The position numbers and the translations under genes were made by a program. 64,000 nucleotides of DNA from Lathyrus oleraceus (lineage: Eukaryota > Streptophyta > Magnoliopsida > Fabales > Fabaceae): the NCBI RefSeq assembly GCF_024323335.1, contig NC_066579.1:352229400-352293399 (forward strand), in the 5' to 3' direction. Under the pieces are notes generated by a model, which was not told the DNA's origin, did not search any database, and worked only from the letters and a program-made list of their open reading frames with translations. Positions within the stretch are counted from its first letter, which is position 1, and every line of letters starts with the position of its first letter. Positions 48,171 to 58,941 of the stretch are shown in pieces.

Positions 48171-50078
48171 TTCTCACTTTTTTTCATTTGTTTCTTTTTT
48201 CTTTTATTTTCTAGATTTTACTTATTCAACATTCTTCACCATTTTAATTTCTTTTCTTGTTTATTTCTTTTGATCAAATATTTTATTAGATACATTCCAT
48301 CATTATCTTTTATTTATTACCATTAACCATTTATTTTTATCATTTTCATTGGACCTTTTTGTCCTTGTGTTTCGTCATGGTTGATGGCAATCTATTGGTC
48401 ATTGGTAATTGATCCTAAGGTTGATTAAATCTTCAACACTTCAAATATGTTGATGAATGATCAATGAATCATCCATGACACTTTGAGGTGTTGATAGATT
48501 GCCCCTAGTTGATCATGTTTGAACCTCTTGATGTGTAGATGAGACCCTCAGTTACTTGAATTTGCTTTATGATTATATTTGTGTTACATTGTATCCGTTG
48601 ATCATTAACCACTAACACTTGGGTTTGGATGATTAACTTGTACCTTGTTTGATTTTTCACTTGTAATTATTCGGGTGATGCAATCTTCCACTTTTCAAAT
48701 CATTGATAGATGGACTTGAGGTTGTTATAACCTTTGCATCAATGATATGTTATCCCTGGATGTGCCATATTTTGAGTCCTTTGACTTGTGGGTAGATAAT
48801 CCCTAGGTAGTTACCTTATGAAATTTTATTTTTAACCACTAACTTTTGTCACTAACCATTGATCTTGTTGACCTAATTTATCATTTATCTTTCTTGTCAA
48901 TTTACTTTATTGTCATTTATTTCCAAGTACTTTATGCTCATACTCATCATCATTGTATTTCATTTGTCATTTACTTATTGCCATTGCATAATCATAAAAG
49001 AACAAAAATATGATAAAATCAAAATACCAAAAACTGCATTCATCTGTGATCCATTATTGGACTTAGAGGATTCATTAAGACGTTTGCATTTGGACTTTGC
49101 CCTAATTCTTGACCCATTGCTCTAACTTGGTTTTTCATCTGTAACTTGCAATCTTTTATTGTAAGAATGACATTAATTGGAACTACCCTAGAGAGACATG
49201 CTTTTAAGTCCATTATCCACTAGTTAGCATATGCCAATTTGCACACACAAGGCTTTCTCTTGGGCTACCTTACAATGAGACCCTTTATCTCTCGTATTTA
49301 TTTCTCTATAAATATTCATGTACATCACCATTTCAAAATCAATAAGCAATAAGCCTTAATCCAACGTCAAGTGGTATTTTCTTAATCAAATCCAAAAATA
49401 CAATAAAAATACGATTAGAATTATGCGCCACGAACTTTAAGTGGTGAAAAATGAGTAAGAATGGAGGCTCCTACCCTTACTCTGATTATTTTGGGCACAA
49501 GACGCTTGCCTTGTTTGTCTGAAATGTTCATCTCTGCTCATAGTCTTTAGTGCAATTCTAATAAAAAACATTTCTTTTCAAAAACCCTAAAATCAACACC
49601 AACTCATCAAACTCATTTTTGCGTCTTAGGGCATCACTCCGAAAACCCTTTTTCAAGGTAAAATCAACCAACACACAATCATTTTCTACTCCGAACTACG
49701 AAGCTCTGATTCTTCATCCCCCGATGATGATACGTAGGCACAAGGGCCTCAATCCTTGGTGAGCATAATAGTAAAAAAAAATCAATCTCATTCTTTTCCC
49801 CTTTCTCCCAATAATAAGAAAACTATAAGATAAATACTCATGCACGTAGACAACATAAATGGTGCCCATGGAGTATCATGGATGTGAGGGGTGATAATAT
49901 ATTCCCCTTGTATAACCGACTTTCGAACCCATATTTGGTTGCAAGACCAATCCTTAATCCTTTTCTTTTTCTTCAGAGGATTTTATCGACTATTTTCTCT
50001 TTCCTCTTTATATAGAAATAAATAAAATACGGTGGCGACTCTGTGTCAATCCAGACAGTTTTTTTCGCGGTAGCGACA

Positions 50079-50314
<236 letters not shown>

Positions 50315-50316
<2 letters not shown>

Positions 50317-51033
50317 CCATGGTTTCTCAATTCATGGTGTACATAAACATGATTACTACAACAACATTCAAACCTATGGAATGAAAATCATGAAGAATAG
50401 AAAAGAAACACTTATCCATGGAAACTTATAATCAAGATAGAAGATCCTTCATAATTCTTACCGACTATCTCATGATTCTATCATAACCCTAAATTTTAAA
50501 ACTATAGATTATACCTAGAAACCACATTAGCAATAGAAGAGGAAATTGATGAAGATGAAGATGATGAGATGAAGTGATGAAGATGATGATGTTTCCGAAC
50601 TCTTACTTTCTCCATGTTTCTTCTTCTCCTTCCTTCCACGAGCTACTCTTTTTTCTCTCTTAGCTTTCTTTTTGGTTTTTCTCTTACTGATACATTCCAA
50701 AATGAATGTTACAAGTTGGTAAGGTATGTGTGGGATAGAACATGTGGCCATAAATCAAAATATTTTTGTGTGGATAGAATTGAATAAAAGTAGTAGAAAT
50801 GTCTTAAGTGTTACTACACTTAAATAATTGTTCTAATAGAGAAATTGACACATTATTAGTGTTATCAAAATGTCCCAATTAATAAAACGTCAATCCCAAA
50901 TGATATTAATTAAGTCAATCAGAGTTCACTAGATATTCTAATTATTTTAACTTATAACTTTCAGAGCACATAGGAACTTAGTTGATCTCAAATAAAATGA
51001 ATTTGAGTATTTAAGAAAATACGAGATATTACA
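50315..51033 (+). repeat. Repeat X, copy 2
   Basis: From CCCATGGTTTCTCAATTCAT to GAGATATTACA it is colinear with 44424-45141, differing by scattered substitutions and small indels. Its last third is also shared with the start of both tandem-duplication units. It is non-coding apart from a Lys/Ser-rich minus-strand ORF (50751-50527) that also exists in copy 1 (44859-44638). Confidence 0.85.
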
Positions 51034-51999
51034 ATTTGTTAGCCCCAACTAGGGCGGGAACAGAGAAGGGACATGTATAAGGAGGCGGTGGCCGAATGAT
51101 AATTCTTAAACCCTCCATCGCCCCCGCCCGATAAATTGCCTACTAATGATATATATTTGGGGTAACATGAATGTTTTCGAGTTCAAACCCAACTCAAAAC
51201 ATTATAGTTTTGTTTGTAAGATACATATGCTACTTATTGTTTCACTGTATTAAAGATCGTCACCATACGTTCGAGATCATCAATCAACTGCATTAAATTC
51301 TAATTCTTGGACAATAAAAGCCTTAGGTTAGTGGTAAGACTTCCACCATAACAAAGAGGTCTTAGGTTCAACCCCATTATTGAAATATCTCCTTGTTAAA
51401 ATTTTAAATACATATTTTGTTCATTTTATATATTTATTTATAAATAAATAATTCATTAAATATGAAATAATAAATTAATATTATTAAATATAAAATATAT
51501 GAAATAAAACCGTAAGTGAGAAAAATAAATACATATTTATTTATTTATTTACATGGGAAAAATAAAAGTCACTTATATGAACAATAATTTAACCTTTTTT
51601 TAAAAATAAATTATTAGATTTGAGTGTGGTATACAAATATGTAGTATAGAAAAAATATTCCACTAAAAATTGTCAATTAGACTTTCTGATGGGAAGTTTT
51701 TTTTTAAATATATAATTTTTTTAAAAAAAATCCAAAAAATACCCCCATTTTAAAAAAAATATAAAAATGGGCATTTTTTTTCTTCCTATTTTTGCCATGG
51801 GCGCCACCCTAGTTGGCGCCTACCCTTAAGGGTAGGGCAAGTCGCCACTAGGAGTGTCGCCTACCCTTTATTTTTTATTTATTTAATTTTTTTTATTTTT
51901 TTTAAATCTTTTTTAAATTATTTTAAATTTATTAATTTATATTTATTATAAATTATATTAATTTATATTAATACATATATATAAATAATGTTATTTATA

Positions 52000-52077
<78 letters not shown>

Positions 52078-52219
52078 TTTATAATTAATTAATATTATTT
52101 ATAAATTTTTGGAAAAAAAATTATTTATATACATGTAAATAAATAATATTTTATATATATTTGTAACATACGCAAGATATATATAAAATATATATTAATA
52201 TATATATATATATATATAT

Positions 52220-52309
<90 letters not shown>

Positions 52310-52529
52310 TTAATTTATAAGTAATTAATATTATTTATAAATTTTTGGGAGAATTAGGGTTAATCATGTTAGGGTTAATTAATCAATTATAAATAGGGTT
52401 TATTGATCGGTTATAATTAGAGTTTGGTAGTTATGACCTAATTCAAACCCTAATTCCCCCTAAGACTAATTAATAAAGTGCGACTCTAATTAGGATTAGG
52501 TACATTGGTGTACAACCTAGATCTTTTCC
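51034..52529. repeat. AT-rich spacer with SINE-like segment, GGCGCC block and (TA)n runs
   Basis: No gene. A SINE-like segment at about 51312-51395 has A-box-like TAGGTTAGTGGT (51324) and B-box AGGTTCAACCCC (51364). A GGGCGCC/GGCGCC inverted block with AGGGTAGGGC lies at about 51798-51870, near the probable outer end of MULE copy 2. (TA)n runs lie at 52002-52074 and about 52190-52306. The rest is very AT-rich. Confidence 0.6.
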
Positions 52530-52537
52530 TATAAATA
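52530..52537 (+). promoter_or_regulatory. TATA box of the small MULE gene, copy 2
   Basis: CCTATAAATAAAG, with the box 66-73 bp upstream of the ATG at 52603. A C/T-rich leader follows. It matches the position of the TATA box in copy 1. Confidence 0.65.
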
Positions 52538-52602
52538 AAGTGTTATTTCCTTGCATTTTCTTCACCACTATTTCCTATCACTTTCTCTATCAAGTTGAGT
52601 TC

Positions 52603-52956
52603 ATGGCATCCCCCAGACCGTCGTCATGGTAGCGAACATCATCAAGGCACCCGGATCCTGAACCAGTAATCTTAAAAAGGGATGGGCATGTTATTTTCTC
52701 GCCTGTGAAACCCCCAATGGAGATGAAATTTTGGAACATTCGTTCGTTGTACCAACTAAAAAGGTCCTTGATGTCTTGGTTAGAGGGAGATTACGAACCT
52801 GGTGAAGTCATCAGAAGGATTCAGAGGCTTAGAAGAAGTATCTCATTTGAAATTGGAGAAACAGTATGTTCGTGGGTTGAAGTTGAAAGCGACATTGATT
52901 GCATCCAAATGATGCATGGATCAGACGACATAGTGTTGACTGTTGGAATCTCCTAG
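52603..52956 (+). pseudogene. Small convergent MULE gene, copy 2 (one nonsense codon)
   Basis: ATG at 52603 (MASPRPSSW) is followed by TAG at codon 10 (52630-52632), after which the frame is open to TAG 52954-52956, 117 codons in all. It contains MKFWNIRSLYQLKRSLMSWL, then IRRIQRL and a WVEVESD ... MMHGSDDI segment, and ends GIS. This aligns with the small gene of copy 1 over its whole length, allowing about six extra residues near 52850. It converges on the transposase (stop at 53155) with 198 bp between. No catalytic motif is recognised. The Lys/Arg-rich, Trp-containing make-up would fit a DNA- or protein-binding accessory, but that is a guess. Confidence 0.72.
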
Positions 52957-53154
52957 ATATTAATGGTTGTTTGTGTTGTTGTTGTTGTATTTGTTATTGT
53001 TCTAGTACTTGTTCTTGTTTTAGTACCTGTTTTAGTAATTGGTGTTGTAATGTTAGATGTTTGTGTTTGTTGTTCCAGTGTCATCTTCTATTTGGAATGA
53101 AAAGTAAACTTTATTGATAAATAGCATTGGTACACATAGTTATGAGTATGAAAA

Positions 53155-55550
53155 CTATGTTGTGGAACTAGATCCACGATATGGACATTTGTTCTTATTA
53201 TGCCCTAGTTGTCTACATATGCTACACTTCCTCTGCATTTTCTCTACGACGTCCATTTCAGTTCTAATGCGCTTGCTATTTGGGCGACCACTTTTATTAC
53301 GCCGCATTGATTCGTTGTGCCAAACAATTTCCCCGTCATACTCTGGCCAATATGCCTCCAATGCTACCACCGGAAAGGGATTGTCGTATACATTTAGCAA
53401 TGTTGCAACTTTGTAGATGGGAGACACTAGCGATAATGCATCGAAGTGGCTATGTGAACACGCTGCAATGACATGGGAACAAGGCATACGATAGGCCTGA
53501 AATTGACCACAGTCGCACCAACAGTCGGGTATTAGGACCCTATACTCTTGTCTGGGAAGCCCCTAGTTGTGGTCAATTGTTTCCTTGACACTAAAAGTGT
53601 GGCCATGGCGGTCGAATTCCGTAACCCGATGGCTGCTGGCTTTGGCAGATTCCTGCCTCATAAACTTCATGCAGGCATCACTATATACTTAACTCGTCTG
53701 TAACACTTCATGCCAGCGCTTGCCTCTTGTTACGAACAACGTAGCCATCCTAAAATAGGTCGCACTCACCAAAGCGGTTACCGGGAGGTTACGTATGCCC
53801 TTAAAGACGTCGTTCATTGATTCCACAAGATTTGTTGTCATGTGGCCCCACCTCACCCCATCGTTGTATGACCTAGTCCATTTTGCTCTGTCAATATTAT
53901 CGATCCACCTCCCTGCATCAGAATTTGCCAACACTATTTCCCGGCGGTAGTATTGGAATCCAGGTTGGTTTAATGCATACCCCGCGTTTATCAAATTTTG
54001 CTTCAAGAAATTATCTTTGAACTCCCGCATAAAATTTTGAGCAATATGCCTGATGTAGTAGACATGCGTAGACGGGGGGTCATGCCAACCATTTGCTGGA
54101 TTATTGTATGCACTGTCTATAGAAGCGTGTCTGTCAGAAATCACACAGATGCCAGCTTGTGGAGTCACGTGCGTTCGGAGATTCTTAAGGAAGAAACTCC
54201 AAGCAGCAACCGTTTCTCCTTCTACCAATGCAAAGGGTATTGGGAAAATATTAGAATTTCCATCTTGTGCGACCGCCTTCAGTAACGATCCTTTGTATTT
54301 CCCATACAGCCAAGTTCCATCGACCTAAATAAGCGGCTTGTAGAATGTGAAACCGATGATGCAGGGACGGAATGCCCAGAAAAGTCTATGGAATATTCCA
54401 TTACCTTCTAGACGAGTTCCGTCAGGGGATTGTGCCGGCAAGGTCTCCATTATAGAAACTGTCCCAGGTGAATACAAATTTAGTGCAGCCAGGTAGCGCG
54501 GAAGTTGTTTGTATGATTCCTCCCAATTACCGTATACCAGTTCAATTGCCTTGGTTTTCGCTAACCAAGCCTTTCTGTACGACGGTGTATATTTGAAAAC
54601 AGCAACACAATGGGAGATAATAGTTTTGACCTTGAGTGACGGGTCAGCCTCAACAAGAGGTATTATGGAATGGCAGATCATATCATGGCTAAGTTTGCGA
54701 TGATCATGTGTCATGTTTGTGTTGACGCAAGTGTGAGCTTGAGAAATGGACCCTATCACCCACGCAGTATGTTTCTTCTTGTACGATGCCATCAACCTAT
54801 ACCCACATTCCGGATTTTTGCATAAGATAACGTATCTTTCCGGGTTTGATTTGTTAACATCGTAGTCAACACAGTTTTTCAAGTGCCAGTTTTTTATTGC
54901 TAACAGACACTCTTCCTTGGTCCGAAATTGGTCACCCTTCTTTAACTCCTCATCAGACCTCATATATGGGTTATAGAACATATCTGATGAGGACTCATCC
55001 TCGCCCAAGTTAAGGGTTGTGAAGTGCGCAGGCGATGAGTAGCGTTGCGCTATAGGTATTTGTACTTGGTCTTCGTCTTCGGAATCACGGTTCACCAAGT
55101 CATCAACCACGTCTTCTGCATCATCAACCACATCGTCTTCAACGTGGTGTTCAACATCTTGTTCGTCATCATCCACAGGATCAATAACCTGTGACTGAAT
55201 ATTCTGAGTTGGTTGAAATTGTTCCAACACAATGTACAACACTATATATTCGTAACCAGAATACTCATGGTTACGAAACATGTATTGTGCCTCCATGTCA
55301 TTTTGAATCAATGACTTATAAAACCTAACTGAGTTATTTTCAGAAAAAAAAAAGGTTGTTGATAAAAAATTTGGGACACGGGTTGTCTAAGTTTGGACTC
55401 AATCTTTTTTTTCATATAAGAGAAGTCAGCTCCTCTATTTAGACAAAAATGAGTGCAATCAGTGTTTCTAAATAGGAAGCCAGGCATATCACATTCATAA
55501 GTCTCACCATTCACGTGAGCTTTGATTTCGTATTGTGATGAAGATGCCAT
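53155..55550 (-). pseudogene. Mutator-like (MULE) transposase, copy 2 (nearly complete)
   Basis: The minus-strand start is ATG at 55550 (MASSSQYEIKAHVNGETYEC). A frameshift in an A-run near 55335 leads to a long acidic region, the MuDR DNA-binding region (FRTKEECLLAIKNWHLKN), PSYRKAWLAK, and then the DDE core: first Asp in VDGTWLYGKYKG just after a TAG near 54327, second Asp in ISDRHASID, and the Glu candidate in TTNLVESMND. TAA (near 53687) and TAG (near 53563) follow, then an intact SWIM finger (CDCGQFQAYRMPCSH) and CCHC knuckle (CSICRQLGHNKNKC), with the stop at 53155. About 780 codons with only three nonsense codons and one frameshift. A TATA-like box (TATAAG, 55644-55649) lies about 95 bp upstream. 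Confidence 0.92.
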
Positions 55551-56677
55551 GATATGTGAAGATTTTGTGAAGATATTGTGAAGATATATGTGAAGATATT
55601 GTGAAGATATATGTGAATACCTTTGTGAAAATTTGTGTGAATACTTATAGCAACACATCCACCAAGCCTTCCTCACGCATGCCTATCCATCAAATGTATT
55701 CACCACCTAGTCTGCAAGATTCCCGCGCATGCCTTACACGTGTCACATCTTTGCATGCAACACTACCACCAAGCCTTCCCCTAGACAAGACAAGTGCAAC
55801 CTAATCTGTACCAATGCATGTCAACATATCCACCTAGCCTGCACCTAGCCTGCAAGATTCCCACACATGCCTTTTTAAATATGTTGTCTAGGCTTTAGCT
55901 TTGCTTTCACCAACATTAGCTTCGTCTTCATGTGCAAATTGAAAGTGAATAACTCCATAGAGAAAAGTTAAACTTCTTGAACTTCCAATACTGAATATCA
56001 CACTTCAAACAAATTGGAAGCCATAACAAGTGAATGAAATAAAACATCTACTTAACAACTTGTGAGCCAGAGGAGCAGGATACAATGTTATTCAAAAGCT
56101 AAACTATCTCTTTTTTCCATTATGTGTTTAAAATAATATTCAATCTTATTTAAGCTTAATTATTTATTTTAAACAACCTGATTAACTAAATTGAATTAAA
56201 AACCAATTTAAACTTTCTAAAACTGTTGTACTAAAATAATATTCAAAGCAAGATTCCCACGCATGCCTATCCATCAAATGTCTTCACCACCTAGTCTGCA
56301 AGATTCCCACGCATGCCTATCCATCAAATGCCTTCATCACCTAGTCTGCAAGATTCCCACGCATGCCTTACACGTGTCACATCTTTGCATCATCAGGTTC
56401 CACCAAGCCTTCCCCTAGACAAGACAAGTGCAACCTAATATGTACCAATGCATGCCAACCTATCCGCCTAGCCTGCACCTAGTCTGCAAGATTCCCACGC
56501 ATGCCTTACACGTGTCACATCCTTGCATCATCAGGTTCCACCAAGCCTTGCCCTAGACAAGACAAGTGCAACCTAATATGTACCAATGCATGCCAACCTA
56601 TCCACCTAGCCTACAAGATTCCCACGCATGCCTTACACGTGTCACATTTTTGCATATTCATACTATTTGAAAATGGG
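55551..56677. repeat. Tandem repeats upstream of MULE transposase copy 2
   Basis: Directly upstream, GTGAAGATAT(AT) words repeat at 55556-55612. From 55665 a compound tandem repeat runs to about 56655, broken by unique sequence at about 55880-56245. A roughly 50-bp unit has CACGCATGCCTATCCATCAA and CACCTAGTCTGCAAGATTC. A roughly 145-bp unit has CACGCATGCCTTACACGTGT, CCTAGACAAGACAAGTGCAA and ACCAATGCATGCCAACCTAT. Both contain the GCATGC palindrome and the longer one an ACGTGT box. No ORF is credible. Confidence 0.82.
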
Positions 56678-56685
56678 TATAAATA
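56678..56685 (+). promoter_or_regulatory. Orphan TATA box divergent from MULE transposase copy 2
   Basis: GGGTATAAATAGAAGG is followed by an AC-rich leader-like stretch that runs straight into the copia B LTR at 56766. The gene it served, if any, is not visible. In copy 1 the divergent neighbour is a PMD gene. Confidence 0.4.
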
Positions 56686-56765
56686 GAAGGTCATTCTTGC
56701 AAGTTTTCATCAACCACTAACACTTTTATTCAGAGAACTCCGGCGAAACTTCTCATCCACCAAAC

Positions 56766-58573
56766 TGTTAGACTATGGCACGGATCTAGAAGGGGGGGTT
56801 GAATAGATCCCAATTAAAAACTTGAGTCGGCGCTACCAATTTAAAAGAAAATTGGTTTTAAAAATTGTTTTAAGTGCGGAAGCAGCCGAGGAAAATTTTA
56901 GTCTAAAACGAACCGTTATTGGAAAACCGGATATGCGTTAAGCTAATGGAGTAGAGATAAAATGAAATACTAATTACTACACGCTTGCACACTCAATTGA
57001 TATATTTCACTAACTAGCAAGCCTAGTTCCAATGATCCAAAATACCAAATTAAACGGGATGTAAACTTAAGACAACTTTGGCTTATGCAAATTCACAAAC
57101 ACTTGGTGTGCATACACTCCAAGAGATATTTGAGTTGAGTAAGTAATTCAAATTTATCTAGTACAATACACTATTATACTTTGTATTCAAACAACAGTTT
57201 CAAGCTCTTACTCAACTTATATCAACGTTTGGTAAAATTGCTTAAACTAAAATCACTTAATTTTTAAGCTGAAAAACAGATTATGCAGAAAATTAAAGAA
57301 GACAGAGATTTGATGAGGCAGTTCCCCCGCCGTCCTCGCTTCGGGGTACGTCTGCCCTCAATTCTAAAAATAGAATTGAGATGATTAATTAGATATCACC
57401 TGTGAAATTTAATCGTTTATACAAGGATTGCAAAGCATGTAAACAACAGAACTTCCAATGTGTTGAACGATGCTTCCTATCCTTGCTCCTTGATTCAAGA
57501 TGAATCAAGACCTTCGATCGTTGATGCTAGACCTCCGATTCCAGCCCCTTTGTTGAAGAATCTTCCGTTCTTCAAACCCTCGGCCCGGCTGATCTCAAAC
57601 ACAACGAGTCGAACCCGAATCCTTCACTTCAATGCCACCGAATCCGCTACTAGACTGATGAAGACTTTCCTCTTCTCAATCACCTTCGCTCGGCTGAACA
57701 TTGAAGAACGATTCGTCCAAAAACCCCCAAACACAAACCTGTATTGGAGGACAAAATCCTAACGGTTTTATTCAAGAAAGAACCTGCCACAAGCTTCAAC
57801 CCGAACTGGATTCTTCGATCACAGCTTCGAACCTTATCACCTTTGTTCGATCACGAACCACATCAAAAGTAATTGTTTGCAGATGATGAGTTGTGAACTG
57901 TTGAAGATGAAGATGATGAGTCTTGGACACCTTTTTCACTCTTTCTTGTTTCCTTGAACACTTGAACTCAATTAGAAAATGTTGGTTAATAAAAGTGTTT
58001 TAACTTCTATATATAGTAACAGACAAAACCAATTAAAAATAACAGAATTTCAAATATTGGAAATAACTCAGAAAACTGAGTTTACGCACGAGCGGTCGAC
58101 CATAGGTCGGCGTGCGCTGAGCCGTGAGTGATGCGCCGACCCCTATGGTCGACCCATGGTTCTATGCGCTGACCCAGGATTACTTCATTAAGCCATGCGC
58201 TGACTTCTGGTCGACGCAAGGAGTTTTTGCGCTAACCCGTGAGTTATGCGCCGACCCTTATGGTCGACGCAAAGGAGCATGCGCTGACCAATCTCAGTTC
58301 TGCTGAGCTTTGCGCTGACCCGTGAGCTTTGAGCTGACCCCTATGGTCGACTCAAGGCCTTCAAATCTGCATAAAACTGTGTTTTGTGATTTTCATGCAT
58401 TTTGTCATGATTACACTTTGTCCACATATGTTTTTGATCATTATAATAGGTTTAGACAAACATAGAAAAGGATATGGTGGATAATGTGTTTCATTTGTTT
58501 GTAGACGTGCATGATGGTCTTTTGTCATCATCGAAACTTGCGATCGTATGTTGTCTGACTCTTTGTCTTTACA
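56766..58573 (-). repeat. 3' LTR of copia B (1808 bp)
   Basis: On the minus strand it starts TGTAAAGACAAAGAG (58573) and ends CCATAGTCTAACA (56766). A minus-strand TATA box (ACTATATATAG) lies near 58005. Plus-strand text at 58084-58350 has a cluster of GTCGAC sites and TGCGCTGACCC words. Small plus-strand ORFs at 57460-57886 fall inside the LTR and are not taken as genes. Confidence 0.8.
58084..58350. repeat. Degenerate repeat with GTCGAC and GCGCTGACC words in the copia B LTR
   Basis: Five GTCGAC sites, mostly in the context TATGGTCGAC, alternate with about eight copies of GCGC(T/C)GACC or similar, at 30-60 bp spacing. It is GC-rich against AT-rich surroundings. Related GTCGACCATAGCCCTG words lie in the same element at 60735-60840. 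Confidence 0.75.
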
Positions 58574-58941
58574 TACTCCCCCTTTTTGATGATGACAACC
58601 TGTATAATTCAGCATGACGAACAGCATGCGATAAAAACACATTTTCCACACTCCCCCTTTCTTTTGTAATCTAAGGCTATCTGCAGAAAGCTACTGTTAG
58701 TTGTGGGCATTTTTGTCTGCTTGCTTTGTGCACCTTTCTCCCCCTTTGACAACATCAAAAAGAGAGACAGAGTGATTTTTCAAGATATCAAGGAAATTTC
58801 ACAGGAAATAACATAAACAGATAATAATAACACACCAATGTCATTTCTGAGCAATAGTCATTTATAAAGAAAAACAAGTAAAACATAGAAATACATTCAA
58901 AATAACAGTCAAACTACATAGTGCATGTGAATGTCTATGTC
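58574..58941 (-). other. Copia B 3' region with polypurine tract
   Basis: No gene. AAAAAGGGGGAG on the minus strand (complement of CTCCCCCTTTTT, about 58576-58587) sits two bases before the LTR. Two further purine runs of the same kind (AAAGGGGGAG) occur near 58650 and 58740. Confidence 0.75.

Larger units (their letters stand above)
44791..48458 (+). repeat. 1.8-kb direct tandem duplication
   Basis: Unit 1 (44791-46631) and unit 2 (46632-48458) are colinear and highly similar. Each starts at TACATTCCAAAATG within repeat X, contains the X terminus, an LTR-like promoter (CCCTATAAATAGAGC, TATA boxes at 45445-45452 and 47274-47281) and a SINE-like segment, and ends at TTCAAATATGTTGATGAA. The junction at about 46627-46640 (TTTTCTTATTGATACATTCC) resembles the unit's own left edge (TCTTACTGATACATTCC in the third X copy), suggesting unequal exchange or slippage at a short homology. 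There is no coding capacity. The long minus-strand ORFs overlapping the TATA box are not credible. Confidence 0.88.
45142..50078 (+). mobile_element. Probable divergent Ogre-type LTR, enlarged by the tandem duplication
   Basis: The 3' end carries diverged versions of the blocks found near the ends of the three Ogre-type LTRs: CTCCGAACTACGAAGCTCTG (about 49690), GATACGTAGGCA (about 49728), GGTGGCGACTC (about 50032), ending GCGGTAGCGACA at 50078. The 5' half has a TATA box as in the other LTRs. The true 5' boundary is lost or hidden by repeat X and the duplication. No element genes follow. The 48459-50078 part has no ORF of note. Confidence 0.5.

Noticed and set aside
51090..51200. GGCGGTGGCCGAATGAT ... 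GAGTTCAAACCC considered as a Ser/Leu-type tRNA
   Set aside because: Box-like words exist but spacing is too long and no cloverleaf can be drawn.
57460..57886. Plus-strand ORFs of 100 and 61 codons
   Set aside because: They lie inside the copia B LTR, antisense to the element, with no recognisable domain.
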